Shown piece after piece: positions 60,612 to 64,000 of a DNA stretch of 64,000 nucleotides. Below the pieces are notes generated by a model. The model did not search any database. It saw only the letters and a program-made list of their open reading frames with translations, and was not told the DNA's origin. The stretch is from assembly GCF_047495875.1 (NCBI RefSeq), contig NC_092470.1, forward strand, positions 15,785,001 through 15,849,000. Reading direction: 5' to 3'. The position numbers were made by a program, and so were the translations under genes. Numbering within the stretch: position 1 is the stretch's first letter; each line of letters starts with the position of its first letter. Source of the DNA: Pithys albifrons albifrons (Eukaryota > Chordata > Aves > Passeriformes > Thamnophilidae).

Positions 60612-60625
60612 ATAGATTAATCTAT
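60612..60625. promoter_or_regulatory. homeodomain-type palindrome
   Basis: ATAGATTAATCTAT is a perfect 14-bp palindrome centred on TTAA. It carries two overlapping AGATTA/TAATCT sites, the core bound by bicoid-class (OTX/PITX) and related homeodomains. It lies in a block (60585-60690) with gcattttaattagctc and gagtaattttcc downstream. Binding is inferred. Confidence 0.33.
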
Positions 60626-61019
60626 GCAGCTAGAGGGGGGAAACCATGCATTTTAATTAGCTCTTGAGAGTAATTTTCCTTAAAGTAGTACAAGCCAGGT
60701 GTGCAAAAGTATTTTGCTGCCTTGAGAGTCTTGTTTCTCCTTCTGGAGTCCTTGGAAAAGATAGTGACAAGTGACAAGTTCATTCAGGATGCTTCTGTTG
60801 AAGGGATTGAACATAAGGTAACTTGATGGGACCTGATTTTTTAGAGGCTGCACTTAAGGACTTATCTGAAAATCAAGCTCCATTCCCCCTAAAAATGCCT
60901 CAAAAACTCAAGCAGCTGCTCACTTCAGTATGCAGGAGGACTCTTTCTTTGTGTGCTGGTGCACACGGGGGAACGGTGATTTATCAAGTTGTTTTATTTA
61001 ACTTTTGTTCAGGATGAGA

Positions 61020-61052
61020 TCATTCCCCTAAAAGGTGCTCACAGTTTAATCC
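61020..61052 (+). mobile_element. ancient L2-like fragment (tentative)
   Basis: cattcccctaaaaggtgctc followed by acagtttaatccc loosely matches the ...aaggagctcacagtctaat... relic pattern. Very short. Confidence 0.2.
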
Positions 61053-61512
61053 CTTGCTGGCTGAGGCTGCTGGCTGTTCTGCAGGCAGGAGGGCAGGAAA
61101 AGAAGGTAACGTGTTTTTCACTGAGCAGGGGCACAGGGCTGTATTGGAAGACAAAGTCTGACCTGCTCTAAGTCATCACACTCCTGCACTGCCACCTTGG
61201 GAAATGAAAATCATGTGTCCATGATGTGGTGGTTGTGCCCATCCTCACAATCCCAGCTGGGAGAAGACACCTAGGCAGTGGCCACCTCTTGTCTGGTGAA
61301 CACCTTTGTTTCAGCCAACATAATCCAGTAACTTCTGATTGTATGCCAATGTTATTCAAAACCCTTCTTAGTCATGATGCCACCTATAATTGACTCTAAT
61401 TTCCTTTTTTTTTTTTTTTAAATGGTGAAGGAGCAGTTTTCTGATGTTACTGCAAATAAAATGTCGTGACTGGGACTGGAGAAGTGTTTGATTCCCTGAT
61501 GAAGATGTTTAT

Positions 61513-61655
61513 TCATAGAATGGTGTAAGTTGGAATGGGCCTTAAGGATCATCCAGTTCCAACTCTCTGCCATGACAGGGACACCTTCCACTAGACCAGG
61601 TTGCTCAGGGCCCCATCCAAACTAGCCTTGAACACTTCCAGGGATGGAGTGTCGG
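61513..61655 (-). mobile_element. CR1 LINE 3'-end fragment
   Basis: tcatagaatggtgtaagttg, gaatgggccttaaggatcat, ccagttccaactctctgcca, gacagggacaccttccacta, gaccaggttgctcagggccc, catccaaactagccttgaac and acttccagggatgg form a well-preserved reverse-complement CR1 tail of about 140 bp. Beyond 61655 the similarity fades, although cctccttctcacctgttcca may continue it. Confidence 0.95.
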
Positions 61656-61799
61656 TCAATTATTGACTGAGTCTGGTCTTTTTCCAAAGCCTCCTTCTCA
61701 CCTGTTCCAGGTGCATAACAAAAATCTCCCATCCTGGAGTGTTAACAAGCTCCTCAGCCTCCTTTTTCAGCCTTGATCTACAACAGACTGCAGAGGACA

Positions 61800-64000
61800 C
61801 ATGATTTTAGAGAATGTGCTGCTTTATCTCAGTCTGAGTTTTATATCCCAGCCAGGCATACTGAAATTTTTCAAACTTCCTTTTCAATCAGTCACTTTGG
61901 CATCGTAATGGCTTGGGTTGCTCTTTCCTTAAATCTGTTTTAATTCTTTACTTTTGTATTTTAGCAGCAAGTTGCCTTGAATTTACAGTTCCTGTTGAAT
62001 TCCTCTATGAATAGCACCTAGGTTTCCTATTCTGCAGCTGCAAACAAGGTTTAAAAGCTTTTGGGATTTCTTGGCAGCTAATAACTCCCAGACTTCAGCA
62101 TAGTTCATTTTCGAAATGTTTCTCATGCTTCAATCTGGACAGCGTTATGCAGGTCAGGGAATCCTGTCAGACTGGGGGCCAGGGGAGGATGTTCCATCAA
62201 AAGATTTGTGGCAAGTTGAAAAAAAAAAAAAGGCCAAAAGGACCTTAAGGAATACTGCTTAATATCCTTTCCATCCAAAATAGGAAAAGCACCTGTAACT
62301 GATGCCAAGCACAGGACAAAATAAATAAAAAAAAAATCCCCAAGCATGGACCTCCAACTGGAAATATTTCTAGAATGATCTCACTGAGAAATCCCGTAAG
62401 TGGCTGGATCAGTTTTCGGGAAAAGGGAACATGGGCTTCAACTCCATACTGAAGGACAAGAAAAAGCTTCAGGAAAAAAAATGAGCCAAACCCAGATGCA
62501 AGTTGTCAGAGGTGCTGGGATTTTTTTCATTCCTCATTGGGACCTCTTGACATTTACATAGAAAATGTCACAGCGATACAGCAAGACCTGAGGTGAGGAA
62601 ACAGGTCTGAAAATTGACATAAAAAGATGCTCATATCTCGGTACCTCTGTGCCCACCCCGGTACAGAGGTATTGCTGAGCAGGGACAGAGTGTGAAGGGT
62701 GAATATTGTGTTTACAGACCTGTATCAGTATGTGAGGGATGTGGCAGGTGATGGGTTGAGCAGCAGCAGACTTGCTTTGTGTCAGCTTGGACCTGAGAGC
62801 TCATTCAGCTGTGCAGTATGGTAAATGTGTATGTTTGGTGACAGAACAATTCTAGTCTCATGCCTTCAGCTAAATTTCAGGTTTCTCTTTACTACAGACT
62901 TGTACTCTGAGCAAGAACATCAAACTCATCACCGAGTTGGGGTTTGTCCTTAACTCTGAATGCATCTTTGCTTCTGTCTGACCTAGAGTCAGACACTGTC
63001 TCTCCTTTTTAATGATGTGTCTGCAATTAATATTTATTTTAGATTTAATCAGTCAGTGCCTGTCACCTAATACCTCAATAATTATGATCTTGCTGTCAGG
63101 GAGGAAGGAAAGTAAACCTCAGGAGGTCACATCAAAACTGTCAATCAGGTCTCAGTGTATTGAGGATCCTAGACAGGACTGAGTGTATTTAGAGGTATGA
63201 TCCAGCGAAAAATGAACAAAACTTTTTTCTGTGTTTTTGAGCCAAACTGAAGTACTAAGAGAGACATTTGGATGGGTATTTTCACTTAGCAAAAACACCT
63301 GCTCTGAGCTGGATTTTAATGTTCAGAGTTTTTGTGACTCAGGCTCTGGTTCACTTCTACTCTTCTTCATTTATCCCTTCACAGAGGTTAAACTGGATGC
63401 ATCCTAAGACACAAGGTCCACCAGCTTGTGCTTCCTGCTGCACTGAAAATGTTGCAAGGCATTTCTTGTAGAGGTTAAGAAATATAAGACAACTGAATCA
63501 TTCAGATCAGATGTTCTCAACCTGTAAATTGGAGATGAATTCGAGAGGCCTCCCTCCTATTTTAACTGCCAGGAAAAAGAATCTTGAAATCTTTCTTTTC
63601 CATTGCAACATAGACTCATGAGATAGAAGAGGCTGAGACCTGCCAAAGTAAATCCTCATTGAGAGCTTACATGGAGCTTGAGAAAAGATTTGAAGAACTT
63701 ATCTGAGTGAAATTAGTTTGCTTAATCCTAGTGATAATTTGGCTGGAGATGTTCACTCATCCCAGATACACTGCAGGCTGCATGCTGTAGTACATTAGGC
63801 ACAGACGTAACAAGAACTGATAGTTTCGTGGAACTTCCACACCATGATCTGAACACCTTCAATTTACCAGACTGATGCATTTCATCAAAGTGGACTTTTC
63901 TGTCACAATATGATCACTGGACGTGAGTTAGGTACAAGCCTGGACTGCAGGTCTGTTTAGAAGGAAAAGTAATGCATGTACCATATGGTAGAAATTGATG
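61800..64000. other. unique non-coding sequence
   Basis: No gene or clear repeat is recognised. An A12 run at 62220-62231 and short A/T tracts occur. The 63000-63090 part (gcaattaatatttattttag, tttaatcagtcagtgcc, taatacctcaataattatga) is TAAT-rich and could be a further regulatory block. The open frames are below 75 aa. Confidence 0.4.

Noticed and set aside
1..64000. Endogenous retrovirus or other LTR element
   Set aside because: I found no paired LTRs, primer-binding site plus polypurine tract, or gag/pol/env-like frame. The purine tract at 19740 has no such context.
1..64000. CRISPR array, operon, toxin-antitoxin or phage-type system
   Set aside because: No regularly spaced repeats and no prokaryotic gene structure. 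CR1 tails and composition indicate a bird nuclear genome.

Overview
This window reads as unique, mostly non-coding DNA from a bird, probably intergenic or deep-intronic sequence. The main evidence is the repeat content. There are about ten short 5'-truncated 3' ends of CR1 LINEs, carrying the usual avian tail motifs (tcatagaatcat, ggttggaagggacc, tgatctttaaggtcc, gaccaggttgctcag). I see no Alu, L1 or other mammal-specific repeats. Overall base composition is moderately AT-rich and CpG-poor. I found no prokaryotic-style genes, CRISPR array, retroviral LTR/gag/pol/env structure or rRNA, and I recognise no complete protein-coding gene. The longest open frames (199, 192, 181 aa) have no recognisable domain.

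Layout. 1-10 kb: unique sequence with two minus-oriented CR1 tails near 3.6-4.3 kb, a long imperfect hairpin at 2.75 kb, two C runs and a third CR1 tail at 9.9 kb. 10-20 kb: a tRNA-like SINE remnant (11.03 kb), an old CR1-like remnant (11.9 kb), a near-perfect 18-bp-stem hairpin (13.3 kb) and an AT-rich block (18.2 kb). 19.4-20.25 kb: the most CpG-containing stretch, with a 42-nt purine tract and CCAAT, TATA-like and YY1-like motifs; it looks like a promoter or regulatory element. 20-35 kb: MIR-like and tRNA-like fragments, an exon-like open segment bracketed by splice signals (28.5 kb), another at 31.9 kb, an AT-rich block (31.2 kb) and a POU/homeodomain-type palindrome (34.74 kb). 35-46 kb: a short segment with strong coding-like codon structure (37.53-37.74 kb), CR1 tails at 40.3, 43.2 and 45.7 kb, and a small exon-like segment with strong splice sites (44.36 kb). 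46-64 kb: a clear MIR-type SINE core (46.3 kb), a 33-bp tandem duplication (51.83 kb), AT-rich homeodomain-rich blocks (51.4, 58.2, 60.6 kb), another palindrome (60.61 kb) and CR1 tails at 57.7, 58.3 and 61.5 kb.

Interpretation. Low repeat density combined with scattered AT-rich, homeobox-motif-rich blocks is what one expects of a regulatory landscape or large intron near a developmental gene. That is inference: conservation and transcription cannot be seen from one sequence. The candidate exons are separate hypotheses on both strands. Most are likely to be chance, and together they do not make a recognisable gene.
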